DNA of 64,000 bases from Paucibacter_B soli. GTDB taxonomy: Bacteria; Pseudomonadota; Gammaproteobacteria; Burkholderiales; Burkholderiaceae_C. The stretch is taken from positions 124,001 through 188,000 of the forward strand of contig NZ_JBBHJW010000007.1 in assembly GCF_037482845.1 (NCBI RefSeq), in the 5' to 3' direction. The translations under genes and the position numbers were made by a program. Below the pieces are notes generated by a model. It was not told the DNA's origin, did no database searches, and saw nothing but the letters and a program-made list of their open reading frames with translations. Below, piece by piece: positions 1 through 9,704 of this stretch (position 1 is its first letter; the number at the start of each line of letters is the position of its first letter).

Positions 1-3000
1 CGCATCCCTTCGCTGAGCGATCAGCCGCTGCAGACCCTGCAAGCCAGCCTTTCGCTGGGCGCCGACGGCGGCGCCATGCACCGCGCGCGCATCGCCGCAC
101 TGCGCTGGGACCAGCGCGAGCTGAGCGGCGAGGCCAGCGTCGAGAGCGGCGGCAAGATGCGCGTACAGGCCCAGCTGCTGGTGCGTCAGCCCGCCGCAGC
201 CAAGCTCGGCGCCGCGCAGCTGCCGGCCTGGACGGCGCGGCTGCAGGCCGACGGGCCGCTCCTGCACCTGCCGGTGCAGGCGCAGTTGGACAGCCCTGGC
301 TACACCTCCGAGCCAAGCAGCCCGCAGACACTCAAGGCCAGCGCCACGCTGGCGCCCTTCGAGGCCTGGCCGCTGCAAGCCCTGGACCTGCAGACCCAGG
401 GTCTGGATCTGGCGCAGCTGCAGCGCGGCGCGCCACGCACCAGCCTGGTGGGCAGTGTCAGCCTGCGTGCCGCGCAGGCCCAGGCGCCGCTGCGCATCAG
501 CGCCGCGTTGCGCAATGGCATGGCCGGCCGCTTCGACGCGCAGGCCCTGCCGCTGCGCCAACTCGCGCTGGAGCTGGAACTCAAGCCCTGGGACCCGGCC
601 AGCCTGCACCTGCAGCAACTGGACCTGCAGCTGGGCACACAGACGCAAGCCGCCGGCCGGCTGCATGCCCTTGGCAACCTTGGCAGCAGCGCCGGCCAGG
701 CGGGCTCCCAGCTCCGCATCGACATCGAAGGCCTGCGCAGCGAGCTGCTGGACAACCGGCTCGCACCCGCCCTGGCCTCGGGCCAGTTGCGCCTGCAGAC
801 CCAGGCGGGCCTGCAGGCGCTGGCCGCCTGGCCGCCGGTGGCGCTTTCGCTGGACCTCAAGGGCCGACTCGCGCCCGAGCTGCAGGCCGCCGAGTTCAGC
901 CTGCAGGCCGAAGCTGCGCTGAGCCCGGCCGGGCTGAGCTTGCAGCAATGGCGTCTGCTGTCGGGTGGCGGCCGCCTCGAGGCGCAAGGGGCGCTCACGC
1001 TGCAGCAGGCCGGCCACTGGAGTCGCGGCTGGCATGCCCAGCTGCAGGCACGCATGAGCGCCTTGGATCTGCGGCACTTCTGGCGCGGCGCGGCTGGCGG
1101 CACTTGGCGCAGCGGCAGCCAGAGCCTGAACGCCAGCCTCGACGCCAGGCTGAGCCGGGGCCCGACAGTGGTGGGAACGGCGCCCTGGCGCCACGCGCCG
1201 CAGGGCCAGGCCCTGCTGCAGATCCAGCCCAGCCAGCTGGCGGGCCTGCCGCTCACCGGCGAGCTGCGCTACACCCGCGAGGGCGAGGCCGCACCGCAGG
1301 CCCAGCTCGCGCTCAAGTTGGCGGGCAACCAGCTGCAGGCCAGCCTGGCCGCCGACGCGAGCGAGCGCCTGCGCCTGGCGAGCGACTGGCAAGCTCCTCA
1401 GCTGGCGGCCCTGCAGCCCTGGCTGAGCGGCCTGCTGCCAGGCCTGAACCTGCAGGGCGAACTGACCGGCACGCTGGCCCTGGCATTGACGCCCGCCCCC
1501 AAGGGCCAGGACGCCGCGCCGCCCTGGCAGTTGAGCAGCGAGGCGCAGCTGCAGATCAAGGCGCTGCGCGTGAGCGCCAAACAGCTGCCGGCGCTGCAAA
1601 TCAAGCAGGCGCAGTTGCAGGCCTCCCTGGGTGGCGGCGAGGACGCCCCGCTGCGCTTGCAGGCCGGCATCCAGCAGCTCGATGCCGGCAGCACCCTGCA
1701 CCTGCGCGAGCTGGCGCTGGCGCTCGACGGGCCCTGGTCCAGGCACCAGCTCACGCTCAGCGCCCAGGGCGACTACCGCCTGCCCGGTTGGTTGAACGGC
1801 ACAGCGCAGGGCCCCCTGCAGAGCGGCGGGCTCAGGCTGAGCCTGGAAGGAGGCTGGTCACAGCCACCCGCACGTGCCTGGCGCGAAGGCGCGCGCTGGC
1901 AGGTTCGCCAGCTCGAGCTGCTGGCACGGCCGGACAAGCCCGCCCTGCCGGCCTGGCTGGCGGCCTCCCAGCTGGCCCTGCAGCTGGAGTTCGGCGCACA
2001 GGGCCGCCTCGATGCCCTGCAGGCAGCGCCGGGGCGGCTCGAGCTGCTGGGGGCAGGATTTGCCTGGCGCCAGTTCCAGCTCGATGCGCTGACCGCGGCC
2101 GCCCCCCAGCTGGAACTCGAGCTGGCGATGGAGCCGCTGGCGGTGGCACCACTGCTGGCACGCTGGCAGCCCGGCTTCGGCTGGGGCGGCAATCTGGTGA
2201 TGGGCGGTGCGGCGCGCGTCAGCAGCGGCGTCCGCAATCTCAAGGTGGACGTGGCACTGCAGCGCAGCGCCGGCGACCTCAGCGTGACCGATGAACGCGG
2301 CACCCAGGCGCTGGGCCTCACCGAGCTGCGCTTCGGGCTGCTGGCCGACCAGGGCGTGTGGCATCTCACGCAGGCGATCGCCGGCCAGAACCTCGGCGCG
2401 CTGGGCGGCGCCCTCACCGCGCATGCGGCCGCGCCGCAGCAGCTGCCGGACCGCAACGCGCCGCTGGAGGGCGTGCTGGAGGCGCGCGTAGCGAATCTGG
2501 GCACCTGGGGCGCCTGGGTGCCGACGGGCTGGCGCCTGGGTGGCAGCCTGTTCGCCAGCCTCAGCCTGGGCGGCACGCTGGGCGCGCCACAGATCACCGG
2601 CCAGGCCGGCGGCCAGGGGCTCTCGCTGCGCAACCCGCTCGATGGTGTGGACCTGCAGCAGGGCGAGTTCGGCCTGCGCCTGAGCGGCGAAAGTGCCCGC
2701 CTCGAGCATCTCAGCGCGCGCGGCGGCGAGGGCATGCTGCGAGCCGAGGGTCAGGTCTTGCTGGGCGCCGAACCCAGCGCCGAGTTCAGGCTCAGCGCCG
2801 AGCGCTTCGCGCTGCTGCGCCGCGTCGACCGGCGCCTGGTGCTGAGCGGCGAAAGCCTGGTCAAGCTCAGCCGCCAGGGCCTGGACGTGGGCGGCAAGCT
2901 GCGCGCCGACGAGGGCCTGTTCGACTTCACACGCGGCAACGCACCGCAGTTGGACGAGGATGTGCTGGTGCTGCGCCCGGAGGACGGCCAGCTAGACCGC

Positions 3001-3738
3001 AGCGAGGCCGCCAACGGAGCCAGCAAGCTGCCGGTGCATGTGCAGCTGGAGCTGGACCTGGGCCGCCAGCTGCGCCTGCGCGGCCGTGGCCTGGACACCT
3101 TGCTGGCGGGCCAGCTCAAGCTCACGCACAGCCATGGCAAGCCGGCCCTGCATGGCGTGGTCTCGGCGGTGGGTGGCAGCTTCGATGCCTATGCGCAAAA
3201 ACTCGAGATCGAGCGCGGCCAGATCAGCTTCGCCGGCGCGGCCGACAACCCGCGCCTGGACGTGCTGGCGATACGGCCCGGCCTGGACGATGCGCGGGTG
3301 GGCGTGACCGTCACCGGCACGGCGCTGAACCCGCGCATCAAGCTCTATTCGGAACCCGAGATGCGCGACAGCGACAAGCTCTCCTGGCTGGTGCTGGGCC
3401 GAGCCCCCGAAAGTCTGGGGCGCGCTGACACCGCCCTGCTGCAGCGTGCCGCCATGGCCCTGCTGAGCGGCGAAGGCGAAAGCGCCAGCGGCAAGCTGAT
3501 GCGCAACCTGGGCCTGGACGAGCTTTCGGTGCACCAGGATGCCGACGAGGCCAAGGGCACGGTGGTGCGCCTGGGCAAGCAGCTCAGCCGGCGCGTCTAC
3601 GTGGGCTACGAGCGCGGGCTCAACGCCACCGCCGGCAGCTGGCAGCTGGTCTACCGCATCGCCCAGCGCTTCACCCTGCGCGCGCAATCGGGCGACGACA
3701 ACGCGCTGGACTTCATCTGGCAATGGAAGTGGGAATGA
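1..3738 (+). CDS. tamB: TamB-type translocation and assembly module protein, C-terminal part (5' truncated)
   Basis: The frame is open from base 1, so the gene starts upstream of the window; 1245 residues are visible. The protein is long, low in cysteine and made of repeating amphipathic beta-strand stretches, as in AsmA-like/TamB proteins. The last 350 or so residues match the TamB (DUF490) C-terminal domain, including a GGSFDAYAQKLEIERGQISF segment and a C-terminal strand ending in IWQWKWE. Known role of the family: an inner-membrane-anchored, groove-like protein spanning the periplasm, working with the BamA-like TamA in outer-membrane protein assembly and lipid transport. tamA would be expected just upstream, outside the window. 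The assignment rests on reading the translation, not on a search. Confidence 0.88.
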   Translation, partial: RIPSLSDQPLQTLQASLSLGADGGAMHRARIAALRWDQRELSGEASVESGGKMRVQAQLLVRQPAAAKLGAAQLPAWTARLQADGPLLHLPVQAQLDSPGYTSEPSSPQTLKASATLAPFEAWPLQALDLQTQGLDLAQLQRGAPRTSLVGSVSLRAAQAQAPLRISAALRNGMAGRFDAQALPLRQLALELELKPWDPASLHLQQLDLQLGTQTQAAGRLHALGNLGSSAGQAGSQLRIDIEGLRSELLDNRLAPALASGQLRLQTQAGLQALAAWPPVALSLDLKGRLAPELQAAEFSLQAEAALSPAGLSLQQWRLLSGGGRLEAQGALTLQQAGHWSRGWHAQLQARMSALDLRHFWRGAAGGTWRSGSQSLNASLDARLSRGPTVVGTAPWRHAPQGQALLQIQPSQLAGLPLTGELRYTREGEAAPQAQLALKLAGNQLQASLAADASERLRLASDWQAPQLAALQPWLSGLLPGLNLQGELTGTLALALTPAPKGQDAAPPWQLSSEAQLQIKALRVSAKQLPALQIKQAQLQASLGGGEDAPLRLQAGIQQLDAGSTLHLRELALALDGPWSRHQLTLSAQGDYRLPGWLNGTAQGPLQSGGLRLSLEGGWSQPPARAWREGARWQVRQLELLARPDKPALPAWLAASQLALQLEFGAQGRLDALQAAPGRLELLGAGFAWRQFQLDALTAAAPQLELELAMEPLAVAPLLARWQPGFGWGGNLVMGGAARVSSGVRNLKVDVALQRSAGDLSVTDERGTQALGLTELRFGLLADQGVWHLTQAIAGQNLGALGGALTAHAAAPQQLPDRNAPLEGVLEARVANLGTWGAWVPTGWRLGGSLFASLSLGGTLGAPQITGQAGGQGLSLRNPLDGVDLQQGEFGLRLSGESARLEHLSARGGEGMLRAEGQVLLGAEPSAEFRLSAERFALLRRVDRRLVLSGESLVKLSRQGLDVGGKLRADEGLFDFTRGNAPQLDEDVLVLRPEDGQLDRSEAANGASKLPVHVQLELDLGRQLRLRGRGLDTLLAGQLKLTHSHGKPALHGVVSAVGGSFDAYAQKLEIERGQISFAGAADNPRLDVLAIRPGLDDARVGVTVTGTALNPRIKLYSEPEMRDSDKLSWLVLGRAPESLGRADTALLQRAAMALLSGEGESASGKLMRNLGLDELSVHQDADEAKGTVVRLGKQLSRRVYVGYERGLNATAGSWQLVYRIAQRFTLRAQSGDDNALDFIWQWKWE

Positions 3739-3801
3739 ACGGCGGCGGGGCGAAGGAAAATCTCATGCGACAATCCGCGCCGCTTGGCCATCAGGCCCTG
3801 T

Positions 3802-3876
3802 CTCGCCGTAGTTCAATGGATAGAACGGCCGCCTCCTAAGCGGCAAATACAGGTTCGATTCCTGTCGGCGGGACCA
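3802..3876 (+). tRNA. tRNA-Arg (anticodon CCT)
   Basis: A 75-nt cloverleaf can be drawn by hand. The acceptor stem is CTCGCCG paired with CGGCGGG, followed by discriminator A and an encoded CCA. The anticodon stem is GCCGC/GCGGC around loop CTCCTAA, which puts CCT at 3835-3837, and the T arm carries GGTTCGATTCC. It reads AGG codons. The CCA end is also the first three bases of the left arm of a perfect palindrome that follows directly. Confidence 0.95.
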
Positions 3877-3919
3877 TTTGCCTACCGCAAGTCCCTGCGG
3901 ACTTGCGGTAGGCAAATGG
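3874..3919. repeat. Perfect 21-bp-arm palindrome fused to the tRNA CCA end
   Basis: Left arm 3874-3894 and right arm 3899-3919 are exact reverse complements around a CTGC loop (apex GTCCCTGCGGAC). The left arm begins with the CCA of tRNA-Arg. There is no T-run after it, so it is not a standard rho-independent terminator on the + strand. The same apex occurs in the palindrome mosaic at 39554-39581. It may be a mobile palindromic repeat or a processing or termination structure. Confidence 0.85.
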
Positions 3920-3954
3920 CACCGAGCGCATGCTTGCGCGAGGTGTTGCCGCTT

Positions 3955-4314
3955 CTATCGCTTGCTCGGCAACAACACCTGCGTATCCGCAAAGCCATCG
4001 CCCGGGGCCGGCTTGCGCGGCGCCGTGCCGCCCACCGGCAGCATCATCTCGGGCCCCGACGGGGCGGGCGGATTGATATGCACCTTGTGCTGCGCCGCAT
4101 GCCGCAGTTCGCCCAACTCATGCTGCAGCGACTCGATCTGCTTGCGCGCCTGGGTGGTCTGGGTGGCGGCGAACTGGCGCGCCTTTTCGGTCTTGTCGAG
4201 CCGCGCGGCGGCCTGCTTGAGCATTCGGCCAAACCACCATACCGCGCCGCCCCAGGCGGCGGCGGCGCCGAGCGCCAGGCCTGCGATGGCCATCAGCCAT
4301 TGGTTGCTATCCAT
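3955..4314 (-). CDS. Small membrane-anchored coiled-coil protein, unknown function
   Basis: 119 residues. Residues 8-28 form one hydrophobic, glycine/alanine-rich membrane segment. Residues 32-75 are charged and heptad-like with many Q, K, E and L, which suggests a coiled coil. The tail is proline-rich. I do not recognise a family. It lies 64 bp downstream of the iron-type permease gene on the same strand and could share its transcript. The frame has the codon bias of its neighbours and opposing frames give no better candidate, so I think it is real. Confidence 0.6.
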   Translation of the reverse strand: MDSNQWLMAIAGLALGAAAAWGGAVWWFGRMLKQAAARLDKTEKARQFAATQTTQARKQIESLQHELGELRHAAQHKVHINPPAPSGPEMMLPVGGTAPRKPAPGDGFADTQVLLPSKR

Positions 4315-4378
4315 TTCGGCCTCAAGCTCCTGTGCGACTCATGGTGCGGGCCAGTATCAAAGCGCCAGCTGGTGGCGG

Positions 4379-6007
4379 TCAAGTCCCAGGTTTCTTGCGC
4401 ATGGCGCGTGAAAGCATCAGCACCGGCACCAGACCTACCAAGACGATGGCCAGCGAAGGCAGGGCCGCCTCGCCCAGGCGCTCGTCGCGTGCCAGCTGGT
4501 AGGCCACCACCGCCAGGGTGTCGCTGTTGAAGGGGCGCAGCACCAGGGTGGCGGGCAGCTCCTTCATCACGTCCACGAACACCAGCAGGGCGGCCGCCAA
4601 TGCCGAGCGCGCCAGCAGCGGCGCATGCAGCTCCAGGAACAGGCGGCGGCGCGAGGCGCCCAACATGCGCGCGGTCTCGTCCACGGTGGTGGAGATGCGC
4701 GCGTAGCCGGCCTCCACCGATTGCAGGGCCACGCCCGAGAAACGCACCAGGTAGGCATAGATCAGGCCGGCGATGCTGCCGGTCATCAAGGCCGTCAGGC
4801 CCAGCTGCGGCGCGTGGCTCTGCAACCAGCCCAGCGGCAGCAAGATGCCCACCGCCAGCACCGCGCCTGGCACGGCGTAGCCCAACGAGACAATGCGGTT
4901 CGAGACGCTCAGCAGCGCCGCCAGCACGGGCGAGGCGCTGCGCACCCGGGTCGCATACGCCAGCACCAGGGCCAGCGAGACCGCCAGCAGCGCCGCCAGA
5001 CCGGCGAGTTGCAGGCTGGTCCAGGCCCATTGCGCAAAGCGCGCCAGCGGCAGGCCCATCTCGCCATGCATGGCCTCCTGCCATAGCAGCTGCAGCAACA
5101 CCAGCACCGGCAGCACAAAACCCAGCAGCACCGGCAGCGCGCAGAGCAGGAAGGCGCCCAGGGCCGCCGGCCCCTTCAGGGGCAGCGGCCTGGCCTCGGC
5201 GGCATGCAGGGCGCCACTGCGGCTGCCGGTGAAACGCAGCCTGGCTTGGGCGCGCCGCTCCAGCCACAGCAACAGGCCCACAGCCAGCAGCAGTACCGAC
5301 GCCAGCTGGGCGGCGGCGATGCGGTCGTTCATCACCAGCCAGGCCTTGTAAATGCCGGTGGTCAGCGTGGCCAGACCGAAATAGGCGCCCACGCCGTAGT
5401 CGGCCAGGGTCTCCATCAGCGCCAGCGCAACGCCTGCCGCCAGCGCCGGGCGCGCCAGCGGCAGCGCCACCTCGCGCACGCGCCGCCAGGTGCCGGCGCC
5501 CAGCATGCGCGCCGCCTCCATCAGCGCCACGCCGCGCTCGGCCAGGGCGGTGCGGGTGAGCAGATAGACGTAGGGGTAGAGGCAGAGCACGAACAGCAGC
5601 ACCGCACCGGGCAGGCTGCGCGGATCCGGCCACAGCGCGCCCTGCGCGCCCGTCCATTGGCGCAGCGTGCTCTGCAGCGCGCCGCTGTACTGCAACACAT
5701 CGGTATAGGCATAGGCGGCCACATAGGCCGGCATCGCCATCGGCAGCAGCAAGGCCCATTCGAACCAGCGCCGGCCCGGGAACTCGAACAGGCTCACCGC
5801 GGCGGCCGTGGCCCCGCCCAGCAGCGCCACGCCCACGGCCACGCTCGCCGCAAGCAGCAGCGAGGACCAGGCATATTCGGGCAGCACAGTCTGCCACTGG
5901 TGTTGCAGGATGGCCCAGGCCTGGGCATCGAGGGACAGCCAAGAACCCAGCACGCCCAGCACGGGCACGGCCAGGAGCAGGCAGACGAGGATGATGAGAC
6001 GCAACAT
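4379..6007 (-). CDS. Iron(III)-type ABC transporter permease (FbpB/ThiP-like)
   Basis: 542 residues with about twelve hydrophobic segments arranged as two homologous halves, each with an EAA-type loop (for example EAARMLGAGTWRRVREVALP near residue 175 and ETARMLGASRRRLFLE near 455). This double-permease layout is typical of FbpB, AfuB and ThiP, which form the whole inner-membrane channel alone. The start ATG at 6007 opens directly into a hydrophobic N-terminus. The likely ATPase partner is divergent at 6078. No periplasmic binding protein gene lies nearby, so the substrate (iron, thiamine or another solute) cannot be fixed from context; ferric iron is the commonest for this pairing. Confidence 0.85.
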   Translation of the reverse strand: MLRLIILVCLLLAVPVLGVLGSWLSLDAQAWAILQHQWQTVLPEYAWSSLLLAASVAVGVALLGGATAAAVSLFEFPGRRWFEWALLLPMAMPAYVAAYAYTDVLQYSGALQSTLRQWTGAQGALWPDPRSLPGAVLLFVLCLYPYVYLLTRTALAERGVALMEAARMLGAGTWRRVREVALPLARPALAAGVALALMETLADYGVGAYFGLATLTTGIYKAWLVMNDRIAAAQLASVLLLAVGLLLWLERRAQARLRFTGSRSGALHAAEARPLPLKGPAALGAFLLCALPVLLGFVLPVLVLLQLLWQEAMHGEMGLPLARFAQWAWTSLQLAGLAALLAVSLALVLAYATRVRSASPVLAALLSVSNRIVSLGYAVPGAVLAVGILLPLGWLQSHAPQLGLTALMTGSIAGLIYAYLVRFSGVALQSVEAGYARISTTVDETARMLGASRRRLFLELHAPLLARSALAAALLVFVDVMKELPATLVLRPFNSDTLAVVAYQLARDERLGEAALPSLAIVLVGLVPVLMLSRAMRKKPGT

Positions 6008-6012
6008 TCGGT

Positions 6013-6026
6013 TTGACGAAGATCAA
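6013..6026. promoter_or_regulatory. FNR/ANR-like site between divergent transporter genes
   Basis: TTGACGAAGATCAA matches the FNR consensus TTGAT-N4-ATCAA at nine of ten fixed bases, and the flanking T and A extend the symmetry. It lies between the permease (start 6007) and ATPase (start 6078) genes. Assignment is by eye only. Confidence 0.45.
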
Positions 6027-6034
6027 ATGCGAAT

Positions 6035-6044
6035 AATGCGCATT
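6035..6044. promoter_or_regulatory. 10-bp perfect palindrome AATGCGCATT in divergent promoter region
   Basis: AATGCGCATT is self-complementary and sits inside an AT-richer stretch (6028-6050) of the divergent intergenic region. It could be an operator. A Fur box would be expected if the genes import iron, but agreement with the Fur consensus is poor. Confidence 0.3.
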
Positions 6045-6077
6045 CGAGAAACAGACCCGGGCCGGTATCATAGGACC

Positions 6078-7172
<1,095 letters not shown>

Positions 7173-7367
7173 GGCTTGCTCACCGGCCGACCCGGTTTCG
7201 TCCATTTGTTCACTGCGATCCCCGGAATTGGTGCCCCAATGCGGGCTCACACGCAAGCATTCGGCGCGGGGCTGCGCATATACTGGTTTTGCACAGGGTC
7301 CGTCAGTCCCCCAAGAGGGCGCGGACTGCAGTTTTGCTGGATCTCACCGATAGGAAACACTCGCATC

Positions 7368-8804
7368 ATGGGTGCCAAACTGAAAGTCGCAGGCTGGGTA
7401 GCGTTGGGCGCCGTGGCCGGGGCGCTGACCACGATGCAGTTGCAGGCAAACGCCCGCAGCAGCCTCACCCCGCTGCCCCTGGAAGAGATGCAGCAGCTGG
7501 CGGCGGTATTCGGGCTCGTGAAAGCCGAATACGTCGAACCGGTGGATGAGAAGAAGCTCATCAACGACGCCATCTCGGGCATGGTCTCGGGGCTGGATCC
7601 GCACTCGCAGTTCTTCGACCAGAAGAGCTTCAAGGAATTCCGCGAAGGCACGACCGGCAAGTTCGTCGGTGTGGGCATCGAGATCGGCATGGAAGATGGT
7701 CTGGTGAAGATCGTCTCGCCGATCGAAGGCTCGCCCGCCTTCCGCGCCGGCCTCAAGAGCGGCGACCTGATCAGCAGGATCGACGACACGGCGGTCAAGG
7801 GCCTCTCGCTGGACCAGGCCGTCAAGCGTATGCGCGGCGAGCCCAATACCAAGGTCTCGCTGACGATTTACCGCAAGAGCGAAAGCCGCAGCTTCCCCAT
7901 CACCATCACGCGTGAGGAAATTCGCGTGCAGAGCGTACGCTCGAAGGTGGTCGAGCCCGGCTACGCCTGGCTGCGCGTGAGCCAGTTCCAGGACCGCACG
8001 GTGGAAGACTTCGCGCGCAAGCTGGAAGAGATCTACAAGGCCGAGCCGAATCTGAAGGGCCTGGTGCTGGACCTGCGCAACGACCCGGGCGGCCTGCTGG
8101 AGGCCTCGGTGGCGATCTCCGCCGCCTTCCTGCAACAAGGCGTGGAGGTGGTTAGCACGAATGGCCAGATCGCCGAGTCCAAGGCCAGCTTCAAGGCCAG
8201 CCCCGATTTCTACCAGCGCCGCGGCGGCAGCGACCCCCTGCGCAAGCTGCCGGCCGCGCTGAAGAACGTGCCCCTGGTGGTGCTGGTCAACGAAGGTTCG
8301 GCCTCGGCCAGCGAGATCGTCGCCGGTGCCCTGCAGGACCACAAGCGTGCCATCGTGATGGGCGCCCAGACCTTCGGCAAGGGCTCGGTGCAGACGGTGC
8401 GCCAACTTGGCCCCGAGACCGCGCTGAAGATCACCACCGCGCGCTACTACACCCCCAGCGGCCGCTCGATCCAGGCCAAGGGCATCGTGCCCGACGTGCT
8501 GCTGGACGAAACCGCCGAGGGCAATGTGTTCGCGGCGCTGCGCATGCGCGAGGCCGATCTCGAGAAGCACCTCAACAACGGCGCCGAGGAGAAGGATGCG
8601 GCGCGCGAAAAGGCACGCGAGGAGGCACGCCAGAAGCTCGAGGCCGACTTCGCCAAGAAGAACGAAGCGCCCAAGCCGCTGCCCGAATTCGGTTCGACCG
8701 AGGACTTCCCGCTGCAGCAGGCGCTGAACCAGCTCAAGGGCAGGCCGGTGGCCGCATCCAAGACCGCGGTGGAGCGCAAGGCCGAGGCCAAGTCGGGCGA
8801 ATAA
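7368..8804 (+). CDS. ctpA: C-terminal processing peptidase, S41 family (CtpA/Prc-like)
   Basis: 478 residues from the ATG at 7368. Residues 7-28 are a signal or membrane segment, so the enzyme acts in the periplasm. A PDZ domain lies at about 95-170 (GVGIEIG and SPAFRAGLKSGDLI). The S41 protease core follows, with catalytic Ser313 in GSASASEI and Lys338 in FGKGSVQ, spaced 25 residues as in characterised CtpA enzymes. The C-terminus is a charged lysine/glutamate-rich coiled tail. The family trims or degrades periplasmic proteins, often peptidoglycan hydrolases, with TPR lipoprotein adaptors. A hairpin terminator follows. Confidence 0.93.
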   Translation: MGAKLKVAGWVALGAVAGALTTMQLQANARSSLTPLPLEEMQQLAAVFGLVKAEYVEPVDEKKLINDAISGMVSGLDPHSQFFDQKSFKEFREGTTGKFVGVGIEIGMEDGLVKIVSPIEGSPAFRAGLKSGDLISRIDDTAVKGLSLDQAVKRMRGEPNTKVSLTIYRKSESRSFPITITREEIRVQSVRSKVVEPGYAWLRVSQFQDRTVEDFARKLEEIYKAEPNLKGLVLDLRNDPGGLLEASVAISAAFLQQGVEVVSTNGQIAESKASFKASPDFYQRRGGSDPLRKLPAALKNVPLVVLVNEGSASASEIVAGALQDHKRAIVMGAQTFGKGSVQTVRQLGPETALKITTARYYTPSGRSIQAKGIVPDVLLDETAEGNVFAALRMREADLEKHLNNGAEEKDAAREKAREEARQKLEADFAKKNEAPKPLPEFGSTEDFPLQQALNQLKGRPVAASKTAVERKAEAKSGE

Positions 8805-8823
8805 ACGCCGCTTCCCCGTACTC

Positions 8824-8852
8824 AAACGGCCCGTTCGTCGACGGGCCGTTTT
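8824..8852 (+). terminator. Rho-independent terminator after the S41 protease gene
   Basis: Arms 8824-8834 and 8841-8851 pair over 11 bp around TCGTCG, and the right arm runs into TTTT. It ends the protease transcript just before the MoeB-like gene. Confidence 0.8.
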
Positions 8853-8878
8853 GCTTGGCGCCGCAGTATGCTCGCCCC

Positions 8879-9652
8879 ATGAATGACGAACAATTGCTGC
8901 GCTATTCGCGGCATATCCTGCTGGACGAAATCGGCGTGGAAGGCCAGCAAAAGCTCACCGACTCGCATGCCCTGGTGATCGGTGCCGGCGGCCTGGGCTC
9001 ACCGGTGGCGCTCTACCTGGCCACCGCCGGCGTCGGCCGTCTGACCCTGGTGGACCACGACAGCGTGGACCTGACCAATCTGCAGCGCCAGATCGTGCAC
9101 CGGCTCGACGCCGTGGGCACACCCAAGGTGGCCTCGGCCGCACGCACCTTGGCCCAACTCAACCCCGAGGTGCAGGTCCGGGCCCTGCAGCTGCGCGCCA
9201 ATGCCGCCCAACTCGATGAGTTGGTGGCCACGGCCGACGTGGTGCTGGACTGCTCGGACAACTTCGCCACCCGCCATGCGGTGAACGCCGCCTGCGTGCG
9301 CCATGCCAGGCCGCTGGTGGCGGGCGCGGCGATCGGTTTCGACGGCCAGATCAGCGTCTACGACAGCCGCGACCGCCGGCAGCCCTGCTATGCCTGCCTG
9401 TTCCCGCCGGACGCCGCCTACGAGGAGGTGCGTTGCGCCACCATGGGCGTGTTCGCCCCCCTGGTGGGCATCATCGGCAGCATGCAGGCGGCCGAGGCAC
9501 TCAAGCTGCTGATGGGCCTGCCCGGCGGCCTGGCTGGCCGGCTGCAGATGCTGGATGCGCGGCGCATGGAATGGAGCGAGATCCAGGTGCAGCGCGACCC
9601 CGGCTGCAGCTGTTGCGGTACTCAATCTTTGACCGTGAATTCGCCAAATTAA
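8879..9652 (+). CDS. moeB: Molybdopterin-synthase / ThiS adenylyltransferase (MoeB/ThiF family)
   Basis: 257 residues from the ATG at 8879. The ATP-binding glycine loop is GAGGLGS at 35-41, and the zinc-site cysteines are C170 and C173 (CYAC) with C243, C245 and C246 near the C-terminus. MoeB and ThiF adenylate the C-terminal glycine of small sulfur carriers (MoaD or ThiS) in molybdenum-cofactor or thiamine synthesis. The protein ends without a rhodanese domain. Sequence alone does not separate MoeB from ThiF, and no moa or thi gene is adjacent. Confidence 0.85.
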   Translation: MNDEQLLRYSRHILLDEIGVEGQQKLTDSHALVIGAGGLGSPVALYLATAGVGRLTLVDHDSVDLTNLQRQIVHRLDAVGTPKVASAARTLAQLNPEVQVRALQLRANAAQLDELVATADVVLDCSDNFATRHAVNAACVRHARPLVAGAAIGFDGQISVYDSRDRRQPCYACLFPPDAAYEEVRCATMGVFAPLVGIIGSMQAAEALKLLMGLPGGLAGRLQMLDARRMEWSEIQVQRDPGCSCCGTQSLTVNSPN

Positions 9653-9704
9653 GAAACAACATTTCCTATCGGACGATTTACAGTCCTCGCCAGACCCATA
9701 CGCC

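Noticed and set aside
6028..6047. Fur box between the iron-type permease and ATPase genes
   Set aside because: The stretch is palindromic and AT-richer, but agreement with the 19-bp Fur consensus is poor on hand alignment. It is kept only as a palindrome of unknown binder.
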